Origin: Pseudoduganella umbonata
Lineage (GTDB): Bacteria; Pseudomonadota; Gammaproteobacteria; Burkholderiales; Burkholderiaceae_D
Assembly (NCBI RefSeq): GCF_014192225.1
Contig: NZ_JACHXS010000009.1
Location: 248,001 to 312,000 of the forward strand
Direction of reading: 5' to 3'
DNA: 64,000 nucleotides
Part shown: positions 1 through 8,927 of the stretch, in pieces
Position numbering within the stretch: the first letter of the stretch is position 1
Layout: the number at the start of each line of letters is the position of its first letter
Made by a program: the position numbers and the translations under genes
Notes under the pieces: generated by a model
The model's database searches: none
Told to the model about the DNA's origin: nothing
What the model saw: the letters and a program-made list of their open reading frames with translations, nothing else

Positions 1-222
1 GATCTGGTCGACGGTCACCGTCATGCCGGCGGCCTTTGCCCAGCCGACGACGAGGTCGCGGCCCTGCCGGTCCAGGTCCGTCAGGGCCAGGCGCTTCACG
101 CCGCCCTTCTCGGTCGCGCCGATTTGCGCCAGTTCCATCAGCGCATCCCACAGGCGCGGGCCATCGACGCGCAGCGCGTCGATCGCCACGTCGGTCTTTA
201 CTGCGTCGGTCATGTCGTTCAT
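1..222 (-). CDS. N-terminus of Zn-dependent amidase/carbamoylase (M20 family), cut by window edge
   Basis: Only the first 74 codons are present; the gene runs off the left edge. The ATG at 222 lies 11 bases after the dihydropyrimidinase stop. The sequence begins MNDMTDAVKTDVAIDALRVD, with RLWDALMELAQIGATEKGGV and RLALTDLDRQGRDLVVGWAK further in. This is the usual N-terminus of the hydantoinase/carbamoylase branch of peptidase family M20 (N-carbamoyl-L-amino acid hydrolase, allantoate amidohydrolase, beta-ureidopropionase). The metal ligands lie outside the window. As last gene of a reductive pyrimidine operon it most likely hydrolyses N-carbamoyl-beta-alanine to beta-alanine, CO2 and ammonia. 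That substrate is inferred from context. Confidence 0.82.
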   Translation of the reverse strand, partial: MNDMTDAVKTDVAIDALRVDGPRLWDALMELAQIGATEKGGVKRLALTDLDRQGRDLVVGWAKAAGMTVTVDQI

Positions 223-233
223 TGCTTGTCCCT

Positions 234-1628
234 TCAGCTTGCGGAAACGGGTTGGAATGCCGGGCGTTCCACGTGCCGGCCGGCGCCTTCCACGGCCATC
301 AGCTCGCCGTGGTGGAACACCACCTTGCCGGCGGCGATCGTGGTGCTCGGGATTCCTTTCACGGTGCGGCCCTCGAACACGTTGAAGCCGCCCCTGGCGA
401 ACTGCGTCTTCGCCGAGATCGTCCGCGTGCCGGCCGGATCCCAAACGACGACGTCGGCATCGGCACCGGCCTGCACGACACCCTTGCGTGGATAGATGTT
501 GAAGATCTGCGCCGCGTTGGCGGACGTGACCTTGACGAATTCGGATGGCGTCAGCAGGCCGCCGTTCACCCCTTCATCCCAGATCACCGCCATGCGGTCC
601 TCGACGCCGCCGCAGCCGTTCGGGATCTTCGTGAAGTCGTCGCGGCCGGCCGCCTTCTGTTCGGCGCAGAACGTGCAATGGTCGGTAGCGGTCGTGTGCA
701 GGTTGCCCCCACGCAGGCCCTGCCACAAGGCGCGCTGGTGCTCCTTGCCGCGAAACGGCGGGCTCATCACGTGGCCGGCGGCGAAGTCGAAGTCGGGGTT
801 CTGGTAGACGCTGTCGTCGATGATCAGGTGCCCGGCCAGCGCTTCGCCGTACACGCGCTGGCCGGCCGCGCGGGCGCGCGTGATGGCATCGAGCGATTCC
901 TTGCACGACACATGGACGATGTACAGCGGCGTTTCCAGCACGCTGGCGATGGCGATCGCGCGATTGGCCGCCTCCGCTTCCACGGCCGGCGGCCGCGACA
1001 GCGGATGCGCCGCCGGCCCGGTGATGCCCTTGGCCAGCAGGTCGCGCTGCAGCTGGTACACCAGTTCGCCGTTCTCCGCATGCACGGTGGGGATCGCGCC
1101 CAGCTCCAGCGAGCGGCGGAAGCTTTTCACCAGCGTTTCGTCGTCCGCCATGATGGCGTTCTTGTACGCCATGAAATGCTTGAAGCTGTTCACGCCATGG
1201 TCGCGCACCAGCACGCCCATCTCTTCGTGCACCCGGTCGGACCACCAGGTGATCGCCACGTGGAAGGTGTAGTCGCCGGCCGCCTTGGCGGCCCAGCCGC
1301 GCCACTGGTGGTAAGCCTCCAGCAGCGATTGCTGCGGATTCGGGATCACGAAATCGATGATCGTGGTGGTGCCGCCAGCCAGGCCGGCCGCCGTTCCCGT
1401 ATAAAAATCGTCCGCCGTCACGGTACCCATGAAGGGCAGGTTCATGTGCGTGTGCGGATCGATCCCGCCGGGCATCACGTACTGGCCGGCTGCGTCGATG
1501 ACTTGCGCGCCCGCCGGCGCATCCAGCTTGTCGCCGACGGCGACGATCCGGTCGCCCTCGCACAGCACATCGGCACGGAAGGCGCGGTCGGCGTTGACGA
1601 CGGTACCGCCTCGGATGATCAGGCTCAT
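234..1628 (-). CDS. hydA: Dihydropyrimidinase / D-hydantoinase
   Basis: A 464-residue amidohydrolase, normal length for the family. It opens 5,6-dihydrouracil or dihydrothymine to the N-carbamoyl-beta-amino acid in the cytoplasm. The metal site is readable: GxxDxHTH at residues 54-61 (GGIDPHTH), the carboxylated-lysine segment SFKHFMAYK with K150, and a late TDHC motif carrying the catalytic aspartate region. Its ATG at 1628 overlaps the permease stop by four bases (ATGA), so translation is probably coupled. It sits between the permease and the carbamoylase, the expected place for step two of the reductive pathway. Confidence 0.95.
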   Translation of the reverse strand: MSLIIRGGTVVNADRAFRADVLCEGDRIVAVGDKLDAPAGAQVIDAAGQYVMPGGIDPHTHMNLPFMGTVTADDFYTGTAAGLAGGTTTIIDFVIPNPQQSLLEAYHQWRGWAAKAAGDYTFHVAITWWSDRVHEEMGVLVRDHGVNSFKHFMAYKNAIMADDETLVKSFRRSLELGAIPTVHAENGELVYQLQRDLLAKGITGPAAHPLSRPPAVEAEAANRAIAIASVLETPLYIVHVSCKESLDAITRARAAGQRVYGEALAGHLIIDDSVYQNPDFDFAAGHVMSPPFRGKEHQRALWQGLRGGNLHTTATDHCTFCAEQKAAGRDDFTKIPNGCGGVEDRMAVIWDEGVNGGLLTPSEFVKVTSANAAQIFNIYPRKGVVQAGADADVVVWDPAGTRTISAKTQFARGGFNVFEGRTVKGIPSTTIAAGKVVFHHGELMAVEGAGRHVERPAFQPVSAS

Positions 1629-3118
1629 TTGGTGTCTCCGTTCAGGACTGGCGTGGCGGGACGGAACGCGGCCAGCTGCATCATCGCCGCGTAGGCGACG
1701 GCCGCGATCGCAATGCCCACGAACCAGGCATAGGTATAGATGGTCTTGAAGGTTGCGCCGACATCGGGGAACGCGGCGGGGAAAGCCGCGTTCAGGAAGC
1801 CGGGGATGTTCGGCAGCACGCCGAGGACGAAGGCGATGACGGCGGCCATGTTCCAGCCGGTGCCGTACGAGTAGATGCCGTGTTCACGGTACAGCTCCGC
1901 GACATCCAGCTCGGTCTTGCGCACCAGGTAGTAGTCGACGATCAGCACGCCGGCGATGGGACCCAGCAGCGCCGAATAGCCGATCAGCCACGTGAAGATG
2001 TAGCCCTGCGTGGTTTCCAGCAGCTTCCACGGCATCATCGCCAGCGCGATGCCGGCGGTGATGTAGCCGCCGGTGCGGTACGAGATGCGCTTTGGCGCCA
2101 GCGCCGAAAAATCGTAGGCGGGGCCGACGAGGTTGGCGGCCAGGTTGACGCTGACCGTGTCGACCAGCAGCACGATCAGCGCGACCAGCACGGCCACGCC
2201 GGTCATCCGCGCGGCCAGGTCCACCGGATCCCACAGCGCCTTGCCGTACAGGACGACGGTGGCCGACGTGACGATCACGGCCAGCGCCGCCAGCAGGCCC
2301 ATCGGCACCGGCAGACCGATCGACTGGCCCACGATCTGGTCCTTCTGCGACTTGGCGAAGCGGGTGAAGTCGGGAATGTTCAGCGCCAGCGTGGCCCAGA
2401 AGCCCACCATCGCCGTCAGCGACGGCCAGAACGCGGTCCAGAACTGGCCTTCCTTCGGCTGGCCCGGCGCGAACTGCGAAGGCTTGTCCAGCATCGGGCC
2501 GAAGCCGCCCGCCTTGTCCCAGACCCACCACAGCAGCACGAAGCAGATCAGGATCTTCAGCGGCGCCGTGTACGTCTCCAGCTTGCGGATCGAGTCCATG
2601 CCGTGGACGATGTAGTACATCTGGATCGCCCAGAACGCCAGGAAGCACAGCAGCTGCGCGCCATTGATGCCGAGCCAGCCGATCTTGTCGCCGCCGATCG
2701 GCGCTCCCATCAGCACGCCCAGCAGCGTGTAGATCATGCTGCCGCCGAACCATGTCTGGATGCCGTACCAGCCGCAGGCGACGATCGCGCGCAGCAGCGC
2801 CGGCAGCTTGGCGCCGTCGGTGCCGAACGACGCGCGCGCCAGCACCGCGTACGGAATGCCGTACTTGGTCCCGGCATGGCCGATCGCCAGCATCGGCACC
2901 AGCACGATGGCGTTGGCCAGGAACACGGTCATCACCGCCTGCCACGCCGACATGCCGCCTTCGACGAGGCTGGCGGACAGCGTGTACGCGGGAATGCACA
3001 TCACCATGCCGACCCATAACGCCGCGAAGTGGTACCACAGCCAGGTGCGCTGGGCGGCGGACGTGGGCGCGAGGTCTTCGTTCCACAGGTGGGGGTTGGC
3101 TTTGATGTCGTGGCTCAC
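1625..3118 (-). CDS. NCS1-family nucleobase/hydantoin:cation symporter
   Basis: About 497 residues with some twelve hydrophobic segments. It belongs to nucleobase:cation symporter-1 (Mhp1, PucI, Fur types), recognisable from the N-terminal NPHLWNEDLAPT segment, the WVGMVMCIPAYTLSASLV first helix and the GPIAGVLIVDYYLVRK segment near the end. It should import uracil, thymine, dihydropyrimidines or hydantoin. I chose the GTG start at 3118, because AGGAGAG lies six bases upstream of it. An in-frame ATG at 3139 would place that Shine-Dalgarno inside the gene. The exact substrate cannot be read from sequence. Confidence 0.9.
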   Translation of the reverse strand: MSHDIKANPHLWNEDLAPTSAAQRTWLWYHFAALWVGMVMCIPAYTLSASLVEGGMSAWQAVMTVFLANAIVLVPMLAIGHAGTKYGIPYAVLARASFGTDGAKLPALLRAIVACGWYGIQTWFGGSMIYTLLGVLMGAPIGGDKIGWLGINGAQLLCFLAFWAIQMYYIVHGMDSIRKLETYTAPLKILICFVLLWWVWDKAGGFGPMLDKPSQFAPGQPKEGQFWTAFWPSLTAMVGFWATLALNIPDFTRFAKSQKDQIVGQSIGLPVPMGLLAALAVIVTSATVVLYGKALWDPVDLAARMTGVAVLVALIVLLVDTVSVNLAANLVGPAYDFSALAPKRISYRTGGYITAGIALAMMPWKLLETTQGYIFTWLIGYSALLGPIAGVLIVDYYLVRKTELDVAELYREHGIYSYGTGWNMAAVIAFVLGVLPNIPGFLNAAFPAAFPDVGATFKTIYTYAWFVGIAIAAVAYAAMMQLAAFRPATPVLNGDTK

Positions 3119-3156
3119 TGGCGGCTCTCCTGGGTTCATGTGCTCTTTCAGGTCTT

Positions 3157-3214
3157 GGTATCAGACACCTTTTCGGAGCATCATCCCGACAAGGTGTCTG
3201 ATACCGGTTTTTTT
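3157..3214. repeat. Palindromic repeat, GGTATCAGACACC type, with T-run
   Basis: Two perfect 15-base arms (3157-3171 and 3191-3205) enclose a 19-base loop and are followed on the + strand by GG and seven T. Both flanking genes run on the - strand, so the T-run is on the wrong side for terminating them. The hairpin lies upstream of the permease ribosome-binding site. Its core resembles the GGGGTCTGACCCC repeats elsewhere in the window, and I treat it as a diverged member of that family. Confidence 0.7.
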
Positions 3215-3225
3215 ATGAGGCAACG

Positions 3226-4527
3226 TCAAGCGGCGGTCGGCACCTGTTCCGCCCGCGGATTGCGCGGATCCTGCGTCCAGTTCATGTACGCCTTGCCGGT
3301 CTGCTGCGGCACCATCGTGATGCAGCCCTGCACCGGGCACGTGATCTCGCACAGGTTGCAGCCCACGCATTCGCTGTCGATGACTTCATAGGTGCGCTTG
3401 CCGGTGGCCTCGTCCACCAGGCGGGCGACGGCCTGGTGCGACGTGTCCTCGCAAGCCACGTGGCACTTGCCGCAGCCGATGCAGTCGGCCTGGCTGATGT
3501 GCGCGATCGTCTTGAAGTTCATGTCCAGGTACTTCCAGTCGGTCGTGTTCGGCACCGCCCGGCCGCGGAACTCCTCGATGGTGCGGTAGCCCTGCGTCTC
3601 CATCCAGCGCGACAGGCCATCCTTCATCTCTTCGACGATGCGGAAGCCATGCAGCATCGCCGCCGTGCACACCTGCACGCAGCCGGCGCCCAGCGCGATG
3701 AACTCGGCGGCGTCGCGCCAGTTGTTGATGCCGCCGATGCCGGAGATCGGCAGGCCGCGCGTTTCCGGGTCGCGCGCGATCTCGGCCACCATGTTCAGCG
3801 CGATCGGCTTCACGGCGGTGCCGCAGTAGCCGCCGTGCGTGCTGGCAGAACCGACGGTGGGCAGCGCCACCATCCGCTCCAGGTCGATCGACGTGATCGA
3901 GTTGATCGTGTTGATCAGCGAGACGGCATCGGCGCCGCCGCTCTTCGCGGCGCGTGCCGGGTGGCGGATGTCGGTGATGTTAGGCGTCAGCTTGACGATC
4001 ACCGGCAGCCTGCTGTGCTTCTTGCACCACGCGGTGACCATGCCCACGTACTCCGGCACCTGGCCCACGGCGGCGCCCATGCCCCGCTCGGGCATGCCGT
4101 GCGGGCAGCCGAAGTTCAGTTCGATGCCGTCCGCGCCGGTCGCTTCCACCTTCGGCAGGATGTCGGCCCAGTAGTGTTCCTCGCACGGCAGCATCAGCGA
4201 CACGACGATCGCCCGGTCCGGCCATGCTTCCTTGACGGCGGTGATTTCGCGCAGGTTGATGTCCAGCGAACGGTCGGTGATCAGCTCGATGTTGTTGAAG
4301 CCGATGACTTCGCGGTTCTTGCCGTAGATGGCGGAGTAGCGCGACGACACGTTGACGGCCGGCGGATCCTCGCCCAGCGTTTTCCACACCACGCCGCCCC
4401 ACCCCGCCTCGAAGGCGCGGATCACGTTGTAGGCCTTGTCGGTGGGCGGCGCGGAGGCGAGCCAGAACGGGTTCGGCGACTTGATGCCGCAGAAGTCGAC
4501 GGCCAGGTTGCTGTATTCGGTGCTCAT
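3226..4527 (-). CDS. preA: NAD-dependent dihydropyrimidine dehydrogenase subunit PreA
   Basis: 433 residues. PreA is the catalytic FMN/Fe-S subunit that reduces uracil and thymine to the 5,6-dihydro form. Visible features are a dihydroorotate-dehydrogenase-like barrel, the active-site loop NFGCPHGMPERGMG (catalytic Cys at about residue 141), the substrate loop LINTINSITSIDLE, and a C-terminal pair of 4Fe-4S motifs (CIGCGKCHVAC and CVGCNLCEITC). The start at 4527 shares one base with the preT stop (TAATG). It pairs with PreT, which supplies electrons from NADH. Confidence 0.95.
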   Translation of the reverse strand: MSTEYSNLAVDFCGIKSPNPFWLASAPPTDKAYNVIRAFEAGWGGVVWKTLGEDPPAVNVSSRYSAIYGKNREVIGFNNIELITDRSLDINLREITAVKEAWPDRAIVVSLMLPCEEHYWADILPKVEATGADGIELNFGCPHGMPERGMGAAVGQVPEYVGMVTAWCKKHSRLPVIVKLTPNITDIRHPARAAKSGGADAVSLINTINSITSIDLERMVALPTVGSASTHGGYCGTAVKPIALNMVAEIARDPETRGLPISGIGGINNWRDAAEFIALGAGCVQVCTAAMLHGFRIVEEMKDGLSRWMETQGYRTIEEFRGRAVPNTTDWKYLDMNFKTIAHISQADCIGCGKCHVACEDTSHQAVARLVDEATGKRTYEVIDSECVGCNLCEITCPVQGCITMVPQQTGKAYMNWTQDPRNPRAEQVPTAA

Positions 4528-5894
4528 TACGCTGCCTCCAGTTTCGATTGAAGTTCGGCATGGATCGCCATTGCGGCCAGCTTGCCGTGCTGCACGGCCT
4601 GCACCGTCAGGTCCTGTCCCGGCGCGACGCAGTCGCCGCCCGCGTAGATGCCCGGCAGCGCCGTGCGGAAATGTTCGTCGACGTGGATGCGGTCGCCGTC
4701 GCGCTTCAGCAGCGTCGCGAGCGGATCGGCCAGTGCCCCATCGTCCATCGTCTGGCCGATCGCCTTGAAGATGGCATCGGCGGCAATCTCGAACGTTTCG
4801 CCGCTGCCCACCAGGCGGCCGCCCTCCAGGCGCGTTTTCTCGAAGCGCATGCCCTGCACGCGTCCGGCCGCATCGAGCAGCACCTGCTGCGGCTGGGCCC
4901 ACGTGCGCATCCGCACCTGGTTGGCCTTGGCGATGTCCTGCTCGTGCTGCGTGGCGCTCATCGCATCGAAGCCGCGGCGGTAGACCAGCGTCACCTCTTC
5001 CGCGCCGAGCCGCTGGATCTGCACGGCCATGTCGATCGCCGTGTTGCCGGCACCGATCACGATCGCGCGCTTCGGCACCGGCAGTGCGGCGAGATCGTCC
5101 GCCTGGCGCAGCGCGGCGATGTAGTCGACGGCGGCGAGCAGGCCTGGCGCGTCCTCGCCCGTCAGGCCCAGCTGCCTGCTGGCGCCGAGGCCCAGGGCGA
5201 GGAACACGGCATCGTAGTTCGCGTGCAGGTCTTTCAGGTGGAGGTTGTCGCCCAGCTTCTGCCCGAGGCGGATCTCGATGCCGCCGATGCCCATCAGGAA
5301 GTCGACCTCGCGCTGCGCGAAATCGTCGGTGAGCTTGTACTTTGCGATGCCGTATTCGTTCAGGCCCCCGGCCTTGTCTTGCGCCTCGAACACGACGACG
5401 TCGTTGCCCAGCATCGCCAGGCGGTGCGCGCACGACAGGCCCGCCGGGCCGGCGCCGACGACGGCGACCTTGCGTCCGGTGGCCCTGGCGCGCTGGAACG
5501 GGTGTTCCGTGAAGCTCATGTTGTCGGTGGCGTAGCGCTGCAGCAGCGCGATCTTCACCGGCTGGCCTTCGGCATCGTGGTTGCGCACGCAGGCGTCCTC
5601 GCACAGGATCTCGGTGGGGCATACGCGCGCGCAGCTGCCGCCGAAGATGTTCTGCTTCAGGATGCCGAGCGCGGCGCCGTCGACGTTGCGGTCGTGGATA
5701 TTGCGGATGAAGCTGGCCACGTCGATGTCGGACGGGCAGATGCGCGTGCATGGCGCGTCATAGCAGTACAGGCAGCGCGCCGCTTCGATCGCGGCCTGGC
5801 GGGCATTGAGCGGCGGGGCGAGGTCGGTGAAGTGGGTGGCCAGCTCGCTGTTCGAGGAGCTGGGGTGCGGAATGTAGTTGAGTGAGTCGAGCAT
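4527..5894 (-). CDS. preT: NAD-dependent dihydropyrimidine dehydrogenase subunit PreT
   Basis: 455 residues, GltD-like flavoprotein. N-terminal cysteine clusters (CLYCYDAPCTRICP, then CARVCPTEILCEDACV) bind Fe-S clusters. An FAD Rossmann motif VVGAGPAGLSCAHRLA and an NAD(P) motif VIGAGNTAIDMA follow. It passes electrons from NADH to PreA. I start at 5894 because AGGAACCAGAACC precedes that ATG; the frame is open to 5936, but that extension lacks a ribosome-binding site and does not look like family sequence. It is the first gene of the preT-preA-permease-hydA-carbamoylase run. A palindromic repeat lies in the 121-base gap upstream. Confidence 0.93.
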   Translation of the reverse strand: MLDSLNYIPHPSSSNSELATHFTDLAPPLNARQAAIEAARCLYCYDAPCTRICPSDIDVASFIRNIHDRNVDGAALGILKQNIFGGSCARVCPTEILCEDACVRNHDAEGQPVKIALLQRYATDNMSFTEHPFQRARATGRKVAVVGAGPAGLSCAHRLAMLGNDVVVFEAQDKAGGLNEYGIAKYKLTDDFAQREVDFLMGIGGIEIRLGQKLGDNLHLKDLHANYDAVFLALGLGASRQLGLTGEDAPGLLAAVDYIAALRQADDLAALPVPKRAIVIGAGNTAIDMAVQIQRLGAEEVTLVYRRGFDAMSATQHEQDIAKANQVRMRTWAQPQQVLLDAAGRVQGMRFEKTRLEGGRLVGSGETFEIAADAIFKAIGQTMDDGALADPLATLLKRDGDRIHVDEHFRTALPGIYAGGDCVAPGQDLTVQAVQHGKLAAMAIHAELQSKLEAA

Positions 5895-5953
5895 GGTTCT
5901 GGTTCCTGGCTGAGCTGGGTGAGATCCTGACTGCACTGTGCGGGTGAAAGGCT

Positions 5954-5983
5954 GGGGTCAGTCCCCATGCGGGGACGGACCCC
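5954..5983. repeat. Palindromic repeat pair, GGGGTCAGTCCCC type
   Basis: GGGGTCAGTCCCC (5954-5966) and GGGGACGGACCCC (5971-5983) form a hairpin with one mismatch and a four-base loop. It lies between the mmsA stop and preT. It belongs to the same repeat family as the clusters near 18.3, 19.8, 28.7 and 36.4 kb. Confidence 0.75.
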
Positions 5984-6015
5984 GGACCGCATCGGCCGCT
6001 GACTTTGGGGGTCGC

Positions 6016-7518
6016 TTACTTCATCTGTGGGAATGCAAATTCCGCGCCAGCGGTAGCCGTGTTGGGCCACCGCTGCATCACGGCCTTGTGACGCGTGTAG
6101 AAGCGCACGCCTTCCGGGCCGTATGCATGGTGGTCACCGAACATGCTGCGCTTCCAGCCGCCGAAACTGTTGAACGCCATCGGCACCGGCAGCGGCACGT
6201 TGACGCCCACCATGCCCACCTGGATCTGCCGCACGAACTCGCGCGCCACGCCGCCGTCGCGCGTAAACACGGCCACGCCGTTGCCGTATTCGTTGCGGTT
6301 GATCAGTTCCACGGCGCTGCCGACGTCCGGCAGCCGCATCACGCACAGCACGGGGCCGAAGATTTCCTCCTTGTAGATCGTCATGTCCGGCGTGACGTGG
6401 TCGAACAGCGTGCCGCCGACGAAGAAGCCGTTGGGCCGGTCCGCGACCTTGAAGTTGCGGCCGTCGACGACCAGCTTCGCGCCCTGCTCCACGCCCTCGC
6501 CGATCAGTCGTTCGATACGCTGCTTGGCGGCGAGCGTGACGACCGGTCCCATTTCGGCGTCATGCGCCATGCCGTCGCGTACTTTCAGTGCGGCCGTGCG
6601 CCGTTCCAGTGCACTCACCAGCGCATCGCCCGCATCGCCGATCGCCACGACGACGGAGATCGCCATGCAGCGTTCGCCGGCCGAGCCGTAGGCGGCGCCC
6701 ATCAGCGCGTCGACCGCCATGTCCATGTCGGCATCGGGCATCACGACCATGTGGTTCTTGGCGCCGCCCAAGGCCTGCACGCGCTTGCCGTATGCGCTGC
6801 CTTTCGCATAGATGTATTCGGCGATCGGCGTGGAACCGACGAAGCTCACGGCCTGTATGTGCGGGTGTTCGAGCAGCGCGTCGACGACCAGCTTGTCGCC
6901 CTGCACGACGTTGAATACGCCATCGGGCAAGCCCGCTTTCTTCAGCAATTCGGCATGCAGCAGCGATGGCGAAGGATCGCGCTCCGAAGGCTTCAGCACG
7001 AAGGTGTTGCCGCATGCGAGCGCCACCGGGAACATCCACATCGGCACCATCACGGGGAAGTTGAACGGCGTGATGCCGGTGACCACGCCGAGCGGCTGGC
7101 GCATCGACCAGGCATCGATGCCGCGCGCGATCTGGTCGGTGAATTCGCCTTTCAGCAGTTGCGGAATGCCGACCGCGAATTCGACAACCTCGATGCCGCG
7201 CGCCACTTCGCCGCGCGCATCGGCCAGCGTCTTGCCGTGTTCGCGCGTCAGCATCGCCGCGAATTCCTCGGTGTGCTGCTGGCACAGCTGCAGGTACTTC
7301 GCCAGCACGCGGGCACGCGCCAGCGGCGGCGTGTCGGCCCAGGCGGGGAATGCCGCGTGGGCGGCCTGCACGGCGGCATCCACTTCGTCCACGCTGCCCA
7401 GCGCCACGCGGGCCACCGGTTCGCCGAGCGCGGGGTTGTAGACGTCGGCGTAGCGGCCGCTGCGCGTGTCGGCTTTCGCGCCATTGATGTAATGGGTGAT
7501 GGTATCCAGGTCGCTCAT
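6016..7518 (-). CDS. mmsA: CoA-acylating (methyl)malonate-semialdehyde dehydrogenase
   Basis: 500 residues, normal for MmsA. It converts malonate semialdehyde (from beta-alanine) or methylmalonate semialdehyde (from beta-aminoisobutyrate) to acetyl- or propionyl-CoA with NAD and CoA. The catalytic cysteine lies in GSAGERCMAISV, where the arginine before the Cys is typical of this CoA-dependent ALDH. ITPFNFPVMVPMWM and LGGAKNHMVVMPDAD are also family-typical. It sits between ald and preT in the pyrimidine degradation block, so it probably carries out the last step. A role in valine catabolism is the usual alternative, but no valine genes are nearby. Confidence 0.93.
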   Translation of the reverse strand: MSDLDTITHYINGAKADTRSGRYADVYNPALGEPVARVALGSVDEVDAAVQAAHAAFPAWADTPPLARARVLAKYLQLCQQHTEEFAAMLTREHGKTLADARGEVARGIEVVEFAVGIPQLLKGEFTDQIARGIDAWSMRQPLGVVTGITPFNFPVMVPMWMFPVALACGNTFVLKPSERDPSPSLLHAELLKKAGLPDGVFNVVQGDKLVVDALLEHPHIQAVSFVGSTPIAEYIYAKGSAYGKRVQALGGAKNHMVVMPDADMDMAVDALMGAAYGSAGERCMAISVVVAIGDAGDALVSALERRTAALKVRDGMAHDAEMGPVVTLAAKQRIERLIGEGVEQGAKLVVDGRNFKVADRPNGFFVGGTLFDHVTPDMTIYKEEIFGPVLCVMRLPDVGSAVELINRNEYGNGVAVFTRDGGVAREFVRQIQVGMVGVNVPLPVPMAFNSFGGWKRSMFGDHHAYGPEGVRFYTRHKAVMQRWPNTATAGAEFAFPQMK

Positions 7519-7591
7519 CTTGTTCTCGTTTCAGGTTATGTAATGTCGGGACGGCGCGGTACTACGACAGCAATGGTCACGACCGCAAGGG

Positions 7592-8707
7592 TCACGACAG
7601 CAGCGTGTCCGCCGGCACGTAGTCGTAGCCCAGGTCGCGGGCCACGGCTTCGTAGGTGACCTGGCCGTGGCAGACGTTCAGGCCGTTCTTCAGGTGCGCA
7701 TTCGCTTGCAGTGCCTTCCTCCAGCCCTTGTCCGCCAGCGCCAGCGCATGCGCGATGGTGGCGTTGTTCAGTGCGAACGTGGACGTGCGGGCGACGGCGC
7801 CCGGCATGTTCGCGACGCAGTAATGCACCACGCCGTCGACGACGAAGGTGGGTTGTTCGTGCGTCGTCGCGTGCGAGGTTTCGAAGCAGCCGCCCTGGTC
7901 GATCGCCACGTCGACCACGACGGCGCCCTGCTTCATCTTCGCCACCATCTGGCGCGTGACCAGCTTGGGCGCGGCGGCACCGGGCACCAGCACGCCGCCG
8001 ATGACGAGGTCAGCATCCAGTACCGCTTCCTCGATCGTGTGCGCGTTCGAATACATCGTCTGCACGCGGTTGCCGAACACCAGGTCGAGCTGGCGCAGGC
8101 GATCGACGTTCTTGTCGAGCACGGTCACGCGCGCACCCATGCCGACGGCGATCTGCAGCGCATTGGTGCCGACCACGCCGGCGCCGATGATGGCCACGTG
8201 GCCCGGCGCCACGCCGGGCACACCGCCCAGCAGCAGGCCCATGCCGCCCTTCGATCTTTCCAGGTGCGCCGCGCCGGCCTGCACGGCCATGCGCCCCGCC
8301 ACTTCACTCATCGGCGCCAGCAGCGGCAGGCCGCCGTTCGGGCCGGTGATGGTTTCATAGGCGATGCACACGGCCTTCGATTCGACCAGCGCCTTCGTCT
8401 GCGCGGGATCGGGCGCCAGGTGCAGGTAGGTGTACAGGATCTGGCCTTCGCGCAGCATCGCGCATTCCTGCGGCTGCGGCTCCTTGACCTTGACGATCAT
8501 GTCGGCGCGTTCGAAGATTTCCCGCGCGCTGTCGACGATCGTGGCGCCCGACGCTTCGTACATCGCATCGGCCAGGCCGATCGCGGCGCCGGCATTGCGT
8601 TCGACGAGCACGGGGTGGCCGCGCAGCGTCAGCTCCTTCACGCTGGCCGGGGTGAGGCCGACGCGGGATTCCTGGTTCTTGATTTCCTTGGGTACGCCTA
8701 CGAGCAT
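7592..8707 (-). CDS. ald: Alanine dehydrogenase
   Basis: 371 residues, usual for Ald, which interconverts L-alanine plus NAD with pyruvate, ammonia and NADH. The N-terminus MLVGVPKEIKNQESRVGLTP and the Rossmann motif IIGAGVVGTNALQIAVGMGA are diagnostic. The start at 8707 has AGGAGACATACC before it; an upstream open frame to 8764 has no such site. Next to a beta-alanine:pyruvate-type aminotransferase, its likely job is to regenerate pyruvate from the alanine formed and release the amino nitrogen as ammonia. Confidence 0.95.
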   Translation of the reverse strand: MLVGVPKEIKNQESRVGLTPASVKELTLRGHPVLVERNAGAAIGLADAMYEASGATIVDSAREIFERADMIVKVKEPQPQECAMLREGQILYTYLHLAPDPAQTKALVESKAVCIAYETITGPNGGLPLLAPMSEVAGRMAVQAGAAHLERSKGGMGLLLGGVPGVAPGHVAIIGAGVVGTNALQIAVGMGARVTVLDKNVDRLRQLDLVFGNRVQTMYSNAHTIEEAVLDADLVIGGVLVPGAAAPKLVTRQMVAKMKQGAVVVDVAIDQGGCFETSHATTHEQPTFVVDGVVHYCVANMPGAVARTSTFALNNATIAHALALADKGWRKALQANAHLKNGLNVCHGQVTYEAVARDLGYDYVPADTLLS

Positions 8708-8791
8708 GGTATGTCTCCTGTTAGGCTTTATCGGGTGATGCGGTGCTTCATTATGCGTTTGCATTCCGACATTGAAGAGTCGGTGTAAGGA

Positions 8792-8856
8792 GTGATGGCA
8801 TGCATGCCATCACCGCTTGGCAGGCGCGGAGCATGCTCCGCGAAACCCCTGCCAAG
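8792..8856. other. Double palindrome in the aminotransferase-ald gap
   Basis: A perfect 22-base palindrome centred on GCATGCATGC (8792-8813) is followed directly by a second structure. In that structure, nine-base arms CTTGGCAGG (8816-8824) and CCTGCCAAG (8848-8856) enclose a perfect 18-base palindrome CGCGGAGCATGCTCCGCG (8825-8842). There is no clear T-run. It may limit read-through from the aminotransferase gene into ald or stabilise RNA ends. Confidence 0.6.
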
Positions 8857-8927
8857 CCACCGGTGTTCGGCAGCCAACTCTTATCGCTTGTGGCGACGGT
8901 CCGCTTGCAGGCTGCCGGATCAGAGGT

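Noticed and set aside
3157..3214. Rho-independent terminator for preA
   Set aside because: The T-run lies on the + strand side, while preA and the permease are both on the - strand.
3226..5751. A single 841-residue open frame covering preA and much of preT
   Set aside because: The N-terminal 400 residues are Arg-rich frame-shadow sequence of preT; preA has its own start at 4527 and preT its own frame.
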